Origin: Actinomadura sp. NBRC 104412
GTDB taxonomy: Bacteria; Actinomycetota; Actinomycetes; Streptosporangiales; Streptosporangiaceae
NCBI RefSeq assembly: GCF_030269515.1
Contig: NZ_BSTM01000025.1
Location: forward strand, 62,001 to 126,000
Length of the DNA stretch: 64,000 bases
Direction of reading: 5' to 3'
The notes beneath the pieces were generated by a model. That model saw nothing but the letters and a program-made list of their open reading frames with translations, did not search any database and had not been told where the DNA came from. Both the position numbers and the translations under genes were made by a program. Positions 43,141-51,921 of this stretch are shown one piece after another (positions within the stretch are counted from its first letter, which is position 1; each line of letters starts with the position of its first letter).

Positions 43141-43758
43141 ATGTGGACGCAGATGGTGGCCGCTGCCGGGGTGCTCGCCGTGCTGACCGTTCTCCCGGGG
43201 CCCGACATGGCGGTCGTGACGCAGCGCGCGATCGCCCGGGGGAGGTCCGACGCGCTGTGGGCGACGGCGGGCATCGTGTCCGGCCTGCTGATGTGGGGGC
43301 TGTGCGCCATCGCCGGGCTCGCCGCCGTCCTGGCGGCCTCGGCGGAGGCGTACCTCGTCGTCAAGCTCCTGGGAGCGGGCTACCTGGTCTTCCTGGGCGT
43401 GCGGGCACTGTGGGACAACCGCCGCGGTTCCGTACCGACTGAGGAGTCCCGGGCGGGCGGCGCCGGCGGCGCCTACTGGACGGGGCTGGTCACCAACGCG
43501 CTCAACCCCAAGATCGCGGTGTTCTACGTCGGCCTGCTGCCGGCCCTGGTTCCCGACGGCCTGCCGGTCGCGCTGGGCATGGCGCTGCTGGTCCTGCTGC
43601 ACGCGGCGCTGTCGGTGGCCTGGCTGGCCGGGTATGCCGGCGTGCTGGCCAGGGCACGGTCGCTGTTCGAGCGGCCCGGGGTCCGCCGCGCTCTGGGACG
43701 GGCGACCGGCGTGGCGCTGATCGGATTCGGCGTGCGCGTGGCGGCCGACACGCACTGA
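43141..43758 (+). CDS. LysE/RhtB-family exporter
   Basis: A 205-residue six-helix exporter with the family start LTVLPGPDMAVVTQRAIARGR and the mid-protein segment TGLVTNALNPKIAVFYVGLLP. Exports amino acids or related small molecules; substrate unknown. ATG 43141 starts at the first hydrophobic helix; GTG 43126 is a longer option. Neither has a strong Shine-Dalgarno. Confidence 0.85.
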   Translation: MWTQMVAAAGVLAVLTVLPGPDMAVVTQRAIARGRSDALWATAGIVSGLLMWGLCAIAGLAAVLAASAEAYLVVKLLGAGYLVFLGVRALWDNRRGSVPTEESRAGGAGGAYWTGLVTNALNPKIAVFYVGLLPALVPDGLPVALGMALLVLLHAALSVAWLAGYAGVLARARSLFERPGVRRALGRATGVALIGFGVRVAADTH

Positions 43759-43853
43759 TCCGGCCGATCCGGCCCAGGTCGGTCCGGTACGGGTGCGTCC
43801 CGGGCGGCGGTTATTCCGGTCATTCGGGTCATCGGGGCTGGAATGATGGCCGC

Positions 43854-44846
43854 ATGATCTCAATCGAGGGCCTCGCCAAGCACTTCGGCCCGGTCCGCGC
43901 CGTGGACGGGCTGAGCTTCACGGCCCGTCCCGGAATGGTCACGGGCTTCCTCGGCCCCAACGGCGCGGGGAAGACGACGACGCTGCGCATGCTGCTCGGC
44001 CTGGTGAAGCCGACCGCCGGACGCGCGCTGATCAACGGCCGCCCCTACGCCATGCTGGAACGTCCAGCCGCCGAGGTCGGCGCCGCGCTGGAGGCGACCG
44101 GGTTCCATCCCGGCCGCAGCGCCCGCGACCATCTGCGCATCTCGTGCGCGGCCTCCGGGATCCCCGAGTCCCGGGTGCCGGAGGTGCTGGAGCTGACCGG
44201 GCTGACCGGCGACGCCGACCGCAGGGTGGCCGGGTACTCGCTCGGCATGCGGCAGCGGCTGTCCCTGGCCAACGCCGTCCTCGGCGAGCCGAAGGTGCTC
44301 ATCCTGGACGAGCCCGCCAACGGCCTCGACCCTGCGGGCGTGCACTGGCTGCGCTCGCTGCTCCGCCATCTCGCCGAGGCCGGCTGCACCATCCTGGTCT
44401 CCAGCCACGTGCTGCCCGAGGTCGAGCAGACCGCCGACCATGTCGTGATCGTCGCCCACGGCCGGCTGGTGCGGGACGCGCCGCTGGCCGAGCTGATCGG
44501 CACCGGCGCCGAGCTGCGGGTCCGCACCCGGCAGGTCGCGGAGCTGGCCGCCGCGCTGGAGAACGCCGGAGGCCGGGTCAGGCGCGAGGACGACCGGCTG
44601 TGGGTGACCGGGCTCGAACCCGAGGAGGTCGGCAAGGCCGCCCTGCACGTGGAGGCCGTGCTGACCGAGCTCGTCCAGGAGCGGTCGGGACTGGAGAAGA
44701 TCTTCCTTGAGCTGACCATGGCGGAGCTGAGCGCGCACGCCGACGCCCCGGGCGCCCCCGGCGTGCCGGACGGGACGCCGCGGCCCGACGAGGCCGACCG
44801 GCCCGAGGAGGCCGCCGCCGTCCCCGGACAGGAGGACCGGACATGA
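43854..44846 (+). CDS. ABC transporter ATPase
   Basis: A 330-residue ATPase: Walker A (FLGPNGAGKTTTLRM), signature (GYSLGMRQRLSLANAV), Walker B (KVLILDEPANGLDP) and H-loop (SSHVLPEVEQTADH). The last 40 residues are acidic and low-complexity (PDEADRPEEAAAVPGQED). It is close to BcrA/NatA-type exporters found with a single ABC-2 permease, encoded next with an ATGA overlap. Confidence 0.92.
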   Translation: MISIEGLAKHFGPVRAVDGLSFTARPGMVTGFLGPNGAGKTTTLRMLLGLVKPTAGRALINGRPYAMLERPAAEVGAALEATGFHPGRSARDHLRISCAASGIPESRVPEVLELTGLTGDADRRVAGYSLGMRQRLSLANAVLGEPKVLILDEPANGLDPAGVHWLRSLLRHLAEAGCTILVSSHVLPEVEQTADHVVIVAHGRLVRDAPLAELIGTGAELRVRTRQVAELAAALENAGGRVRREDDRLWVTGLEPEEVGKAALHVEAVLTELVQERSGLEKIFLELTMAELSAHADAPGAPGVPDGTPRPDEADRPEEAAAVPGQEDRT

Positions 44847-45622
44847 TCAGGTTGATCGGCGCCGAGCTGCTGAAGATCCGCTCGACCCGGATGTGGCTGG
44901 GCATGCTGGCGCTCAGCCTGGGCTTCAGCCTGATGAGCGTGGCCGTGTACATCGCGTTCGCCGGGATGGAGGTGAACGGGGAGCAGGGCATCGGTCCCGT
45001 CACCGATCCCGACACCGTGCGCGCCCTCTACGCCAGCTCCAGCGCGGGCGTCCTGTTCATGATGATCCTCGGCATCATGGGGATCACCGGGGAGTACCGC
45101 CACCAGACCATCACCGGGACGTTCCTGCTCACCCCCAGGCGCGGCCGGCTGCTGGTGGCCAAGCTGATCTCCTACTTCCTGTTCGGCGCGGCCTTCGGGC
45201 TGGCGACGGTGCTGGTCACCGCCGTGGTGGCCGTCATCGCGCTGGCGATCAGGGGCGGCCCCACCAACCCGCTGGAACACGACGTCCCGCTGATCCTGGG
45301 CGGCGCGGTGCTGGCCATGGCGCTGTACTCGCTGGTGGGACTGGGGCTGGGCGCGCTCATCCGCAACCAGATCGCGGCGATCATCGTGGCGGTCGGCTGG
45401 GTGCAGCTCGTGGAGGGCATCCTCACCGTCGCGCTGCCGGAGGTCGGGCAGTGGCTGCCGGCCGGGGCGGTGCGCGCGGTCACGCTCACCTCGTCCGCGT
45501 TCGGCGGCTCCGGCACGCTCGACACCCTGCCCGCCTGGGGCGGTGCGCTGCTGCTCCTCGCCTACGGCCTGGCGTTCGCGGCGATCGCGATGGTCACGAC
45601 CGTCCGCCGCGACATCACCTGA
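44843..45622 (+). CDS. ABC-2 type permease
   Basis: A 259-residue membrane protein, about six helices, starting IGAELLKIRSTRMWLGMLAL as in BcrB/NatB-like permeases; the stretch ITGEYRHQTITGTFLLTPRR is conserved in this class. Forms an exporter with the preceding ATPase. A duplicated ending (CGACATCACCTGAGC, twice at 45609-45640) follows the coding region. Confidence 0.88.
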   Translation: MIRLIGAELLKIRSTRMWLGMLALSLGFSLMSVAVYIAFAGMEVNGEQGIGPVTDPDTVRALYASSSAGVLFMMILGIMGITGEYRHQTITGTFLLTPRRGRLLVAKLISYFLFGAAFGLATVLVTAVVAVIALAIRGGPTNPLEHDVPLILGGAVLAMALYSLVGLGLGALIRNQIAAIIVAVGWVQLVEGILTVALPEVGQWLPAGAVRAVTLTSSAFGGSGTLDTLPAWGGALLLLAYGLAFAAIAMVTTVRRDIT

Positions 45623-45645
45623 GCGTCGACATCACCTGAGCACTG

Positions 45646-46661
45646 TCAGGCGAGCCCCGCCGTCCGCGCCACGGCCGTCAGCGTGCGCTCCCCACCGGGA
45701 TCGCCGCCGGTGGCCGGGACGAGCACGGCCTCGTCCAGCCCGGCATCGGCGTAGGCGGCCAGCCGGTCGCCCACCGTGCCGGCCGCGCCGACCAGCCCGA
45801 TGCGGCCGGTGGCCGCCGCCTTCAGCGCGGCGATCACCTCGCGCGGTCCGCGCCGCCCTGGGCCAGCCGCACGGCCTCGTCGAGCCCGGCGGCGGCCAGC
45901 ATCTCCCCGTACCCGGCGACGGTCAGGTAGCCCGCCAGGCCGTGGGCCACCTGGTCCAGCGCACCGGCGTCCGGGTCGACCGCGGCGGGGAGCCAGGCGG
46001 CCAGCCGGGGCCGCGGCCGTCCCGCCTTCCGCGCCGCCGCGTCCAGCCTCGCCCGGTACTCGCCGGCCGCCTGGGGCGTGACCAGATCCAGCACCATGCG
46101 GTCGGAATGCTCGGCGGCGACCGCGACGGCGCGCTCGCCGAAGGCCGCCACCGTGATCGGCCCGCCGGGCGGCTCCAGCGGCAGCCGGTACCCGTGCGCG
46201 GCCACCAGCTCGCCCGTGAGGCCGGGCTCGGACCCGCTGAACAGGGAACGCAGCGCCCGCGCGGTCTCGGCCATCGTGGACACCGCGTGGCGGCGCGACC
46301 GCCCGTGCATGCGCTCGACGACCCGGACGCTCGACGTCCCCAGCGCGACGCCCACCGGGCGCCGGATGAGGGCCGCCGTGGACGCCGCCGCCCGCGCGAT
46401 CGTCGCCGGGTCGCGGACCGAGACCGGGATCGGGCCGACCGTCACCGGGATCCGCTCCGTGGCCAGCCCGGCGGCGGTGGCCAGCGCGAACCCGTCCCAG
46501 ACGAACCCCTCACCGACCCACAGCTCGCGGTAGCCGAGCCGGTCGGCGACGGCGGCGGTGCGCAGCTCCTCGTCCGGCGGGACGTTGGGCCGCGAGGCCA
46601 CGACGACACTGATCTCCAAGGGAAACCCCCGTTCACGCAGCCGGCCTCCGGCGGCGGTCAT
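45646..46661 (-). pseudogene. frameshifted luciferase-like (F420-type) oxidoreductase
   Basis: The first 276 codons from ATG 46661 read as a luciferase-like monooxygenase (LEISVVVASRPNVPPDEELR, GLATERIPVTVGPIPVSVRD), ending prematurely at GGADRAR. The missing C-terminus continues in another frame (VIAALKAAATGRIGLVGAAGT to VARTAGLA). One missing base in the GCGAG stretch around 45838-45845, where GCCGAG would restore ADRAEVIAAL, explains it; total length is one short of a multiple of three. Either a real recent frameshift or a sequencing error. The start overlaps the CmcJ-like gene's stop. Confidence 0.8.
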
Positions 46662-47515
46662 TCGAAGTACGCGATGGTGCGGAACTCGATGCTGTGCCGC
46701 GGTTCGGTGGCCTTGACCGTCCTGTCGTGGAAGGCGCTGTGCGGTACGCGCCACGCCACCGACTGGTCGCTGTCATAGAGCTTCAGCAGGAGGATCTCGT
46801 CCCGCGTCATGTCCGGGAAGTACCACCATCGGTGGTGCGGGTTGTGCAGGAACTCCGAGCCGCTGGCCCCCGGCGCGTCCTCCGGCATGTCCACGTACAG
46901 GTCGTCGGGGATCTCGTCGACCAGGTACATCCGGTTGTCCAGGCCCTCGTCCTGTCCCACGCTGGTGTAGTCGCAGATCGCCAGCGGCCAGTCCTGCGGC
47001 GGCGGGCTGAACACCCGCCACAGGCTGGTGATCAGGAAGCGGTGGAAGCCGGGCCCGTCGGGGAACCGGGACCGGTAGGCGGCTTCGGCCGCCTTGCGGG
47101 CGCCGGTCGGCGAGTAGTCGTTGTGGACGCTGCCCGCCTGTGGCTGCGCGGCGTGCCGCGCGGGGTCGGCGGAGCGGCGCAGCATCCAGCGCATCGTCGC
47201 CACCCGGTCGGCCCCGAGGCGGGACAGGAGGAACTCGACGACCTCGGGCACGTAGACCCGGTCGACCTCCTCCGGGTCGGTGAAGTCGGTGACCGCCGTG
47301 GGATGGTCGATGAGCGCGAACCCGTTGCCGTCCAGGGTGAACCGCTCGGCGACGGGACGGCCGTCGTGGATCGGCATCGGATAGGAACGGTAGCTGCCGG
47401 TGTTGACGCTGATACCCGGGGCCGTGAAACGGCGGAGGATCGTGGACTCGGGCGCGAGATAGCTCAGTTCGCCCTCGACCGCCTGGACACTGGTCGTGTC
47501 GGTGACCGCTGCCAT
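46658..47515 (-). CDS. CmcJ/NvfI-like oxidoreductase
   Basis: A 285-residue protein resembling the CmcJ family, named from the cephamycin 7-alpha-hydroxylation protein. Recognisable segments: SVHNDYSPTGARKAAEA, LWRVFSPPPQDWPLAICDYTSV, and HHRWWYFPDMTRDEILLLKLYDSD. The family is thought to carry out oxygenation or to bind the substrate for a partner. Here it is paired with the (frameshifted) flavin/F420 oxidoreductase by an ATGA overlap; no beta-lactam genes are near. CAGGAGACGCACC precedes the ATG. Confidence 0.75.
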   Translation of the reverse strand: MAAVTDTTSVQAVEGELSYLAPESTILRRFTAPGISVNTGSYRSYPMPIHDGRPVAERFTLDGNGFALIDHPTAVTDFTDPEEVDRVYVPEVVEFLLSRLGADRVATMRWMLRRSADPARHAAQPQAGSVHNDYSPTGARKAAEAAYRSRFPDGPGFHRFLITSLWRVFSPPPQDWPLAICDYTSVGQDEGLDNRMYLVDEIPDDLYVDMPEDAPGASGSEFLHNPHHRWWYFPDMTRDEILLLKLYDSDQSVAWRVPHSAFHDRTVKATEPRHSIEFRTIAYFE

Positions 47516-47610
47516 CGGTGCGTCTCCTGTGTCGGGACCCGTGGAATCTCCACTGGAAGCACCCTACGAGAGCGCGGAGGCGGCGGCCGCGGGTCGTGAC
47601 CGCCCGCGCC

Positions 47611-49665
47611 TCAGAGGGTACGGACAAGGAGGACCGTCACGTCGTCCGTGGTGCCGTCGCTCACCATCGTGTCGATCAGGGTGTGGCACAGACTGTCCAA
47701 GGGCCCCGACGCCCGCGCCAAGGCCGCGCCCAGGCGTTCCATGCCGGTGCCGGGATCGGAGTCGCGGCCCCTGATCAGGCCGTCGGTGTAGAGGGCCAGC
47801 AACGTTCCGCCGCCGACGTCGCGGTGGATGGACTCGTGCGAGCCCAGCCCCATCCCGATGGGAGGTCCGGCGGGGAGTTCCGGAAAGACGACCCGGCCGG
47901 ACGGGTCGACGATCGCGGGCGGGGGATGCCCCGCCGAGGCCATGGTGCAGCGCCGCATGGACGGGTCGTAGATCGCGTACAGGACGGTGCCCTCCATGAT
48001 GTCCTCAGGTGAGCCGGCGGCACCGTTCTCCTTCGCCTCGCGGGCGTACACGTCGTCCAGGCGGGTCAGCAGCTCGTGCGGCGGCAGATCCAGGTCGGCG
48101 AGGGTGCGGACGGCGGTGCGCAGGCGTCCCATGCTCGCGGCGGCGGTGAGGCCCTGCCCGGTGACCTCGCCGACGACCAGCGCGACTCTGGAGCGGGACA
48201 GGGCGATGACGTCGAACCAGTCGCCCGAGGCGGTTTGCTGCGAACCGGACGGCCGGTACAGCGAGGAGACCTCCAGGGCGTCGCCCCCGGAGACGTGGCT
48301 CGGCAGGAGATGGCGTTGCAGCAGGAGGGCCGCGTTGTGCTCGCGGGTGTAGCGGCGCGCGTTGTCCAGGCTCAGCGCGGCGCTCGCGGCGAGCTCCTCC
48401 GCGAGCAGGAGGTCGTCCCTGTTGAACGGCGTCTGGGTCTCGGTGCGGACCAGCACGGTCACGCCCAGGACCTCGCCGCGGGCCTTCAGCGGGAGGACGA
48501 TCAGCGAGTGCATGCCGGTCTCGCGGATGATCCTGGCGCGGTCCGGGTCCCTGTCCAGCCAGGTGCCGGGCGAGGTGTCCAGCTCGGGCTCGAAGTGCGG
48601 GCGGCCCGAGTGCAGGACGGCGGTGAAGGGCGACGACGACGGGACGTAGACGGGTTCCCCGCGCTTCCAGAGGGCCTCGGGGATCCCTTCGTGGATGGAG
48701 GCCATGCCCGCCCGGTAGAACGTGGGGACCCGCACGTCCGAGTACGGCAGCCGGTCCAGGGGTTCGACCTCCGGCAGGATCGACTCGGCGAGGTCGACCG
48801 TGATGTAGTCCGCCAGGGCCGGCACCGCCAGGTCCGCCAGCTCCTGTGCGGTCTGCCGGACGTCGAGCCTCGTCCCGACCTTGACGCTGGCCTCGCGGAG
48901 CAGCGCCAGGCGGTGGCGCGCCTTGCTGTGCGTGATGTCGACGGCCAGCAGGCACACGCCCAGGGGGCGCCTGTCCACGCCTTCGACGCGGAACAGGGAG
49001 ACCGACAGGGAGCGTCCCCCGTCCCCGCCGTCCCCGGGGCGGCCGGGCCAGAACGATTCGCAGTCGATCACAGGGGTTCCGCGTTCGAGCACCTGCTCGG
49101 CCAGATGCGCGATGGTCGGCGTGTCGGGGCCCGGCTCGCCCTCGCTCAGCCTGTGGCCGAGCGCGAAGCCGGGGATGATGTCCCGGAAGCGCCGCGCGCC
49201 CTCGTTCCTCCAGACGCAGCGCAGGTCGCGGTCCCAGACCGCCACGATGAGGGGGGCGAGGGACAACAGGGGCTTCAGCACCGACATGGAGGTGACGCCC
49301 GCCTCCGCGGGGGTCGTGGCCACGATCCAGGACGCCGTCCCGTCCACGGTGGCGAGCCGGGAGATCTCGACGCGCGCCAGCATCCGCCCGCCGTCCCGGC
49401 GGCGGAGCTCGAAGAGGCCGGTCCGGTACTCCTCGTCGCCGGCGCCCCCGCTCCAGTCCCAGATCCGCCCTCTGAGCTCGTCGGGCATGAGGAGGTCGGT
49501 GAAGGAACGCCCGAGGATCTCTTTAGGGGCGTAACCGAGGAGTTCTTCGGAGCCCTGCGTCCACCCGACCACGTACCCCTCGGAGTCGATAACGGTGAGC
49601 GCCGGAATTGGCCGCTGTGTCGTCTCGCCCACCGCGTCCTGAACTGAGGCCATATCCCCATACAA
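47611..49665 (-). CDS. PAS-PAS-GAF-PP2C (SpoIIE-type) phosphatase
   Basis: A 684-residue signalling protein. Two PAS domains (ALTVIDSEGYVVGWTQGSEELLGY; PLIVAVWDRDLRCVWRN), a GAF domain (about 250-430) and a SpoIIE-type phosphatase with RHLLPSHVSGGD, ASGDWFDVIAL, GHPPPAIVD and the metal-binding end VSDGTTDDVTVLLVRTL. Such proteins dephosphorylate anti-sigma-factor antagonists in stress cascades. The N-terminus starts at ATG 49665 or 49653. No anti-sigma partner gene is adjacent. Confidence 0.9.
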   Translation of the reverse strand: MYGDMASVQDAVGETTQRPIPALTVIDSEGYVVGWTQGSEELLGYAPKEILGRSFTDLLMPDELRGRIWDWSGGAGDEEYRTGLFELRRRDGGRMLARVEISRLATVDGTASWIVATTPAEAGVTSMSVLKPLLSLAPLIVAVWDRDLRCVWRNEGARRFRDIIPGFALGHRLSEGEPGPDTPTIAHLAEQVLERGTPVIDCESFWPGRPGDGGDGGRSLSVSLFRVEGVDRRPLGVCLLAVDITHSKARHRLALLREASVKVGTRLDVRQTAQELADLAVPALADYITVDLAESILPEVEPLDRLPYSDVRVPTFYRAGMASIHEGIPEALWKRGEPVYVPSSSPFTAVLHSGRPHFEPELDTSPGTWLDRDPDRARIIRETGMHSLIVLPLKARGEVLGVTVLVRTETQTPFNRDDLLLAEELAASAALSLDNARRYTREHNAALLLQRHLLPSHVSGGDALEVSSLYRPSGSQQTASGDWFDVIALSRSRVALVVGEVTGQGLTAAASMGRLRTAVRTLADLDLPPHELLTRLDDVYAREAKENGAAGSPEDIMEGTVLYAIYDPSMRRCTMASAGHPPPAIVDPSGRVVFPELPAGPPIGMGLGSHESIHRDVGGGTLLALYTDGLIRGRDSDPGTGMERLGAALARASGPLDSLCHTLIDTMVSDGTTDDVTVLLVRTL

Positions 49666-49968
49666 CCATGCGGTGAGAGGCGCCTTTCAGGCCGCCGCGG
49701 CCGAGTCGCGCGCGATACCACCGGAATGCAAAATTCGGGAATCGCCGGGTCATGCCGGCCCCGTACGGCGCCCCCGGCCGGCGGGCGGGTTCGCGGACTT
49801 CCCGGACGTCACCGGCCCGCTGCCCGTTCCTCCGCGGTGCGTACGGCGGCGCCCCGGCCGGACCTCCCCGCCCTGGACCGGGCCGATCGCCCCCGCGCTG
49901 CGGCTCCGGGAAAATGCGTTGCCCGAAGGAGCGATGTGCCCTTCAATGGACACAGAACGAAAAATCAG
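49666..49968. other. 300-base gene-free stretch before the tRNA array
   Basis: No credible gene on either strand. A weak promoter-like pair, TTGCCC at 49919-49924 and TTCAAT at 49942-49947 (17-base spacing), lies about 22 bases before the first tRNA and may drive the tRNA array. An A-rich run (GAACGAAAAATC) lies just before the tRNA. Confidence 0.4.
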
Positions 49969-50042
49969 GGCGCAGTGGACGAACGGTAGAGTCACCTGCC
50001 TTTCAAGCAGGGCGTATGCGGGTTCGAATCCCGTCTGCGCTG
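49969..50042 (+). tRNA. tRNA-Glu (anticodon TTC)
   Basis: Folds as a cloverleaf: acceptor GGCGCAG/CTGCGCT (first pair G-U), a short D arm (GAC/GTC), anticodon stem CCTGC/GCAGG with loop CTTTCAA giving anticodon TTC at 50002-50004, and T arm GCGGG/CCCGT around TTCGAAT. Discriminator G, no encoded CCA. The 3-bp D stem and unusual acceptor make it atypical for an actinobacterial tRNA-Glu. Confidence 0.85.
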
Positions 50043-50047
50043 CTCGA

Positions 50048-50119
50048 TGCGCGGTGTTGTAACGGGAACATGCCGGTCTCATAAGCCGGACGATCGGGGT
50101 TCGAGTCCCCGCCGCGCCA
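50048..50119 (+). tRNA. tRNA-Met-like (anticodon CAT)
   Basis: Acceptor GCGCGG/CCGCGC with a mismatched T-C at the terminal pair, weak D arm (TTGTAACGGGAACA), anticodon stem CCGGT/GCCGG with loop CTCATAA giving anticodon CAT at 50080-50082, T arm CGGGG/CCCCG around TTCGAGT, discriminator A. Only 5 bases follow the tRNA-Glu. CAT could mean elongator Met or, if modified, Ile; initiator is less likely without the GC-rich anticodon stem. Confidence 0.8.
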
Positions 50120-50129
50120 CTAGTACCGA

Positions 50130-50202
50130 ACCCTCTTAGCTCAGGGGACAGAGCGCCCGGTTCCGGACCGGGAGGCCGCAGGTTCGACTCCTGCAGGGGG
50201 TG
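50130..50202 (+). tRNA. tRNA-Arg (anticodon CCG)
   Basis: Regular cloverleaf: acceptor ACCCTCT/AGGGGGT (one T-G pair), D stem GCTC/GAGC, anticodon stem CCCGG/CCGGG with loop TTCCGGA giving anticodon CCG at 50163-50165, T arm GCAGG/CCTGC around TTCGACT, discriminator G. Ten bases after the Met tRNA. Confidence 0.92.
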
Positions 50203-50270
50203 CCAGGGTGACGATCCGGTACGGCGGATGCGCGGCCCCTCGCCCGCCGGGGCGCCCGCCACCGCCGCAC

Positions 50271-50291
50271 GACCGCCCGGGAGGGGCGGTC
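50271..50291 (+). terminator. hairpin terminator candidate after the tRNA array
   Basis: GACCGCCC-GGGAG-GGGCGGTC forms an 8-bp perfect stem with a 5-base loop about 70 bases after the tRNA-Arg. No T run follows, common for actinobacterial terminators. Confidence 0.45.
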
Positions 50292-50304
50292 GCCACCCGG
50301 CGGC

Positions 50305-50340
50305 CATGTCCGAGACCATGCCCGAGACCATGCCGGGGAC
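50305..50340. repeat. 12-bp tandem repeat, three units
   Basis: CATGTCCGAGAC, CATGCCCGAGAC and CATGCCGGGGAC follow each other exactly, between the tRNA array and uppP. Apart from the hairpin just before it, the 334-base gap 50203-50536 shows no gene. Confidence 0.85.
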
Positions 50341-50536
50341 ATCTCGCCCACGTGGCCGATCCAGGTCCCCGCCGGGCCGAACCAAAGTAGGGTGTGGCCG
50401 GTCCCATTGGATGGATATGCGCCCTCTGAGGATGGCCAGTAGTGTTTCTGCGGCGCCGCAGAGGTTCCTCGGGCCGGGGCGTTGACCGCGCAGAACTTCG
50501 CCGGACGCGGTTTCCGCCTGCCCTGGGGCGGGCGTC

Positions 50537-51406
50537 ATGCACACATCGACGAGCGAACACGAGGGTCACTTGAACATCCTGGAAGCGGTTTTCCTCGGCG
50601 CCGTGGAGGGGCTGACCGAGTTCCTCCCCATCTCCAGCACCGGGCACCTGACGATTCTGGAGAGCGTGCTCGGATACTCGCCGGACGATCCGGACATCAC
50701 CGCGTTCACCGCCATCATCCAGGTCGGCGCCGTTCTGGCTACCCTCATCTACTTCCGCACCGACTTCCGGCGGCTGATCACCGGCTGGTTCCGCGGCCTG
50801 GCCCGCCGCGAGTACCGGGACGACCTCGACTACCGCCAGGGATGGGCGGTGATCATCGGCGCGGTGCCGATCGGCGTCGTCGGGCTGCTGTTCAAGGACC
50901 AGATCGAGACGACGCTGCGCAGCCTGTGGTTCGTCGGGTCCGCGCTGATCCTGTGGAGCGGCGCGATGTACTTCGCCGACAGGACCGCCACCCAGGCGCG
51001 CGACGAGAAGTCCGTGAACTGGAAGGACACCCTGATCATCGGGACCGTGCAGTGCCTGGCGCTGGTGCCCGGCGTGTCCCGTTCGGGCGCGACCATGTCC
51101 GCCGGCCTGCTGCGCGGGCTCGACCGGGTCACGGTCACCAAGCTGTCGTTCTTCCTCTCGGTTCCCGCGCTGGCCGCCGCGGGCACCCTCCAGGTCGTGG
51201 ACGAGTACGACGCCATCTCCCGCGGCGTCGGCTGGCCCGCCACGCTCACGGCCACGCTGGTGAGCTTCATCGTGGCCTACGTGGCGGTCGCCTGGCTGCT
51301 GAAGTTCATCGCCAAGCACACCTACACCGTGTTCATCGTCTACCGCCTGATCCTGGGCGCCGCCGTGCTGTCCCTGGTCGCCACCGGAGTCCTCGCCGCG
51401 AGCTGA
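50537..51406 (+). CDS. uppP: undecaprenyl-diphosphatase
   Basis: A 289-residue integral membrane phosphatase. The two family signatures are complete: EGLTEFLPISSTGHL and PGVSRSGATMSAGLL, with about eight membrane helices. It recycles undecaprenyl diphosphate for cell-wall synthesis and can confer bacitracin resistance. ATG 50537 is given; a TTG at about 50572 just before NILEAVFLGA is a shorter alternative. Confidence 0.93.
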   Translation: MHTSTSEHEGHLNILEAVFLGAVEGLTEFLPISSTGHLTILESVLGYSPDDPDITAFTAIIQVGAVLATLIYFRTDFRRLITGWFRGLARREYRDDLDYRQGWAVIIGAVPIGVVGLLFKDQIETTLRSLWFVGSALILWSGAMYFADRTATQARDEKSVNWKDTLIIGTVQCLALVPGVSRSGATMSAGLLRGLDRVTVTKLSFFLSVPALAAAGTLQVVDEYDAISRGVGWPATLTATLVSFIVAYVAVAWLLKFIAKHTYTVFIVYRLILGAAVLSLVATGVLAAS

Positions 51407-51435
51407 ACGGCCGTGGCGCGGGGCCTCCGAGGGCG

Positions 51436-51880
51436 TCAGTCCCCAAGGGACGAGGCCGCGACCTTGGTGAGCCAGGCGTCCAGGATGTCGACGGCCTGGT
51501 CGATCTCGTCGTCGGTGACGGTGAGGGCGGGGCGATGGGCAGGCACGAGGTCAGCTCGTCGGCCTGACCGCGCACCAGGTTGATCGACAGGCCGCGGCGC
51601 CGGCACTCGTCGGTCAGGGCGGTGCCCAGCGCCGAGGCGGGCCGCCTGGTCGTGCGGTCGTGGACGAGTTCCACGCCCCACATCAGGTGGCCCTGACATC
51701 GCCGATCTGCTCGTGGCGGTCCTGGAGGTCGGTGAGCCGCTCGTGCAGGTGCCGGCCGCGTTCGCGGGCCCTGGCCGGCAGGTCCTCGCGTTCGACGACG
51801 TCCAGGACGGCCGGCGCGGCGTCGGCGTGGAAGGCGACCGCGCGGGCCGGCGCATTGGACCAGTCGAATACGTGCCGATT
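51436..51880 (-). pseudogene. class III aminotransferase, C-terminal remnant with frameshifts
   Basis: Pieces of the C-terminal third of a class III PLP aminotransferase occur in shifting frames: AVLDVVEREDLPARARERG with LTDLQDRHEQIGDVR, then GHLMWGVELVHDRTTRRPA through LSINLVRGQADELTSCLPIAP, then ALTVTDDEIDQAVDILDAWL to a stop at 51436. At least two frame breaks (near 51705 and 51545) and no PLP-lysine half remain, so it is dead. The 515-base stretch between uppP and the LysE gene is otherwise empty. Confidence 0.75.
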
Positions 51881-51921
51881 GGACCTGTCCACCGGGCCAT
51901 GGGCTTGGCAGGATCGGCGGG

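Noticed and set aside
46658..47515. Beta-lactam or other antibiotic gene cluster around the CmcJ-like gene
   Set aside because: No other biosynthesis genes nearby; the CmcJ family is broad.
50010..50200. Minus-strand protein reading GTSGAAGTRTPIVRLM and ESNLRPPGPEPGALS
   Set aside because: This is the well-known false protein produced by reading through tRNA genes on the opposite strand.
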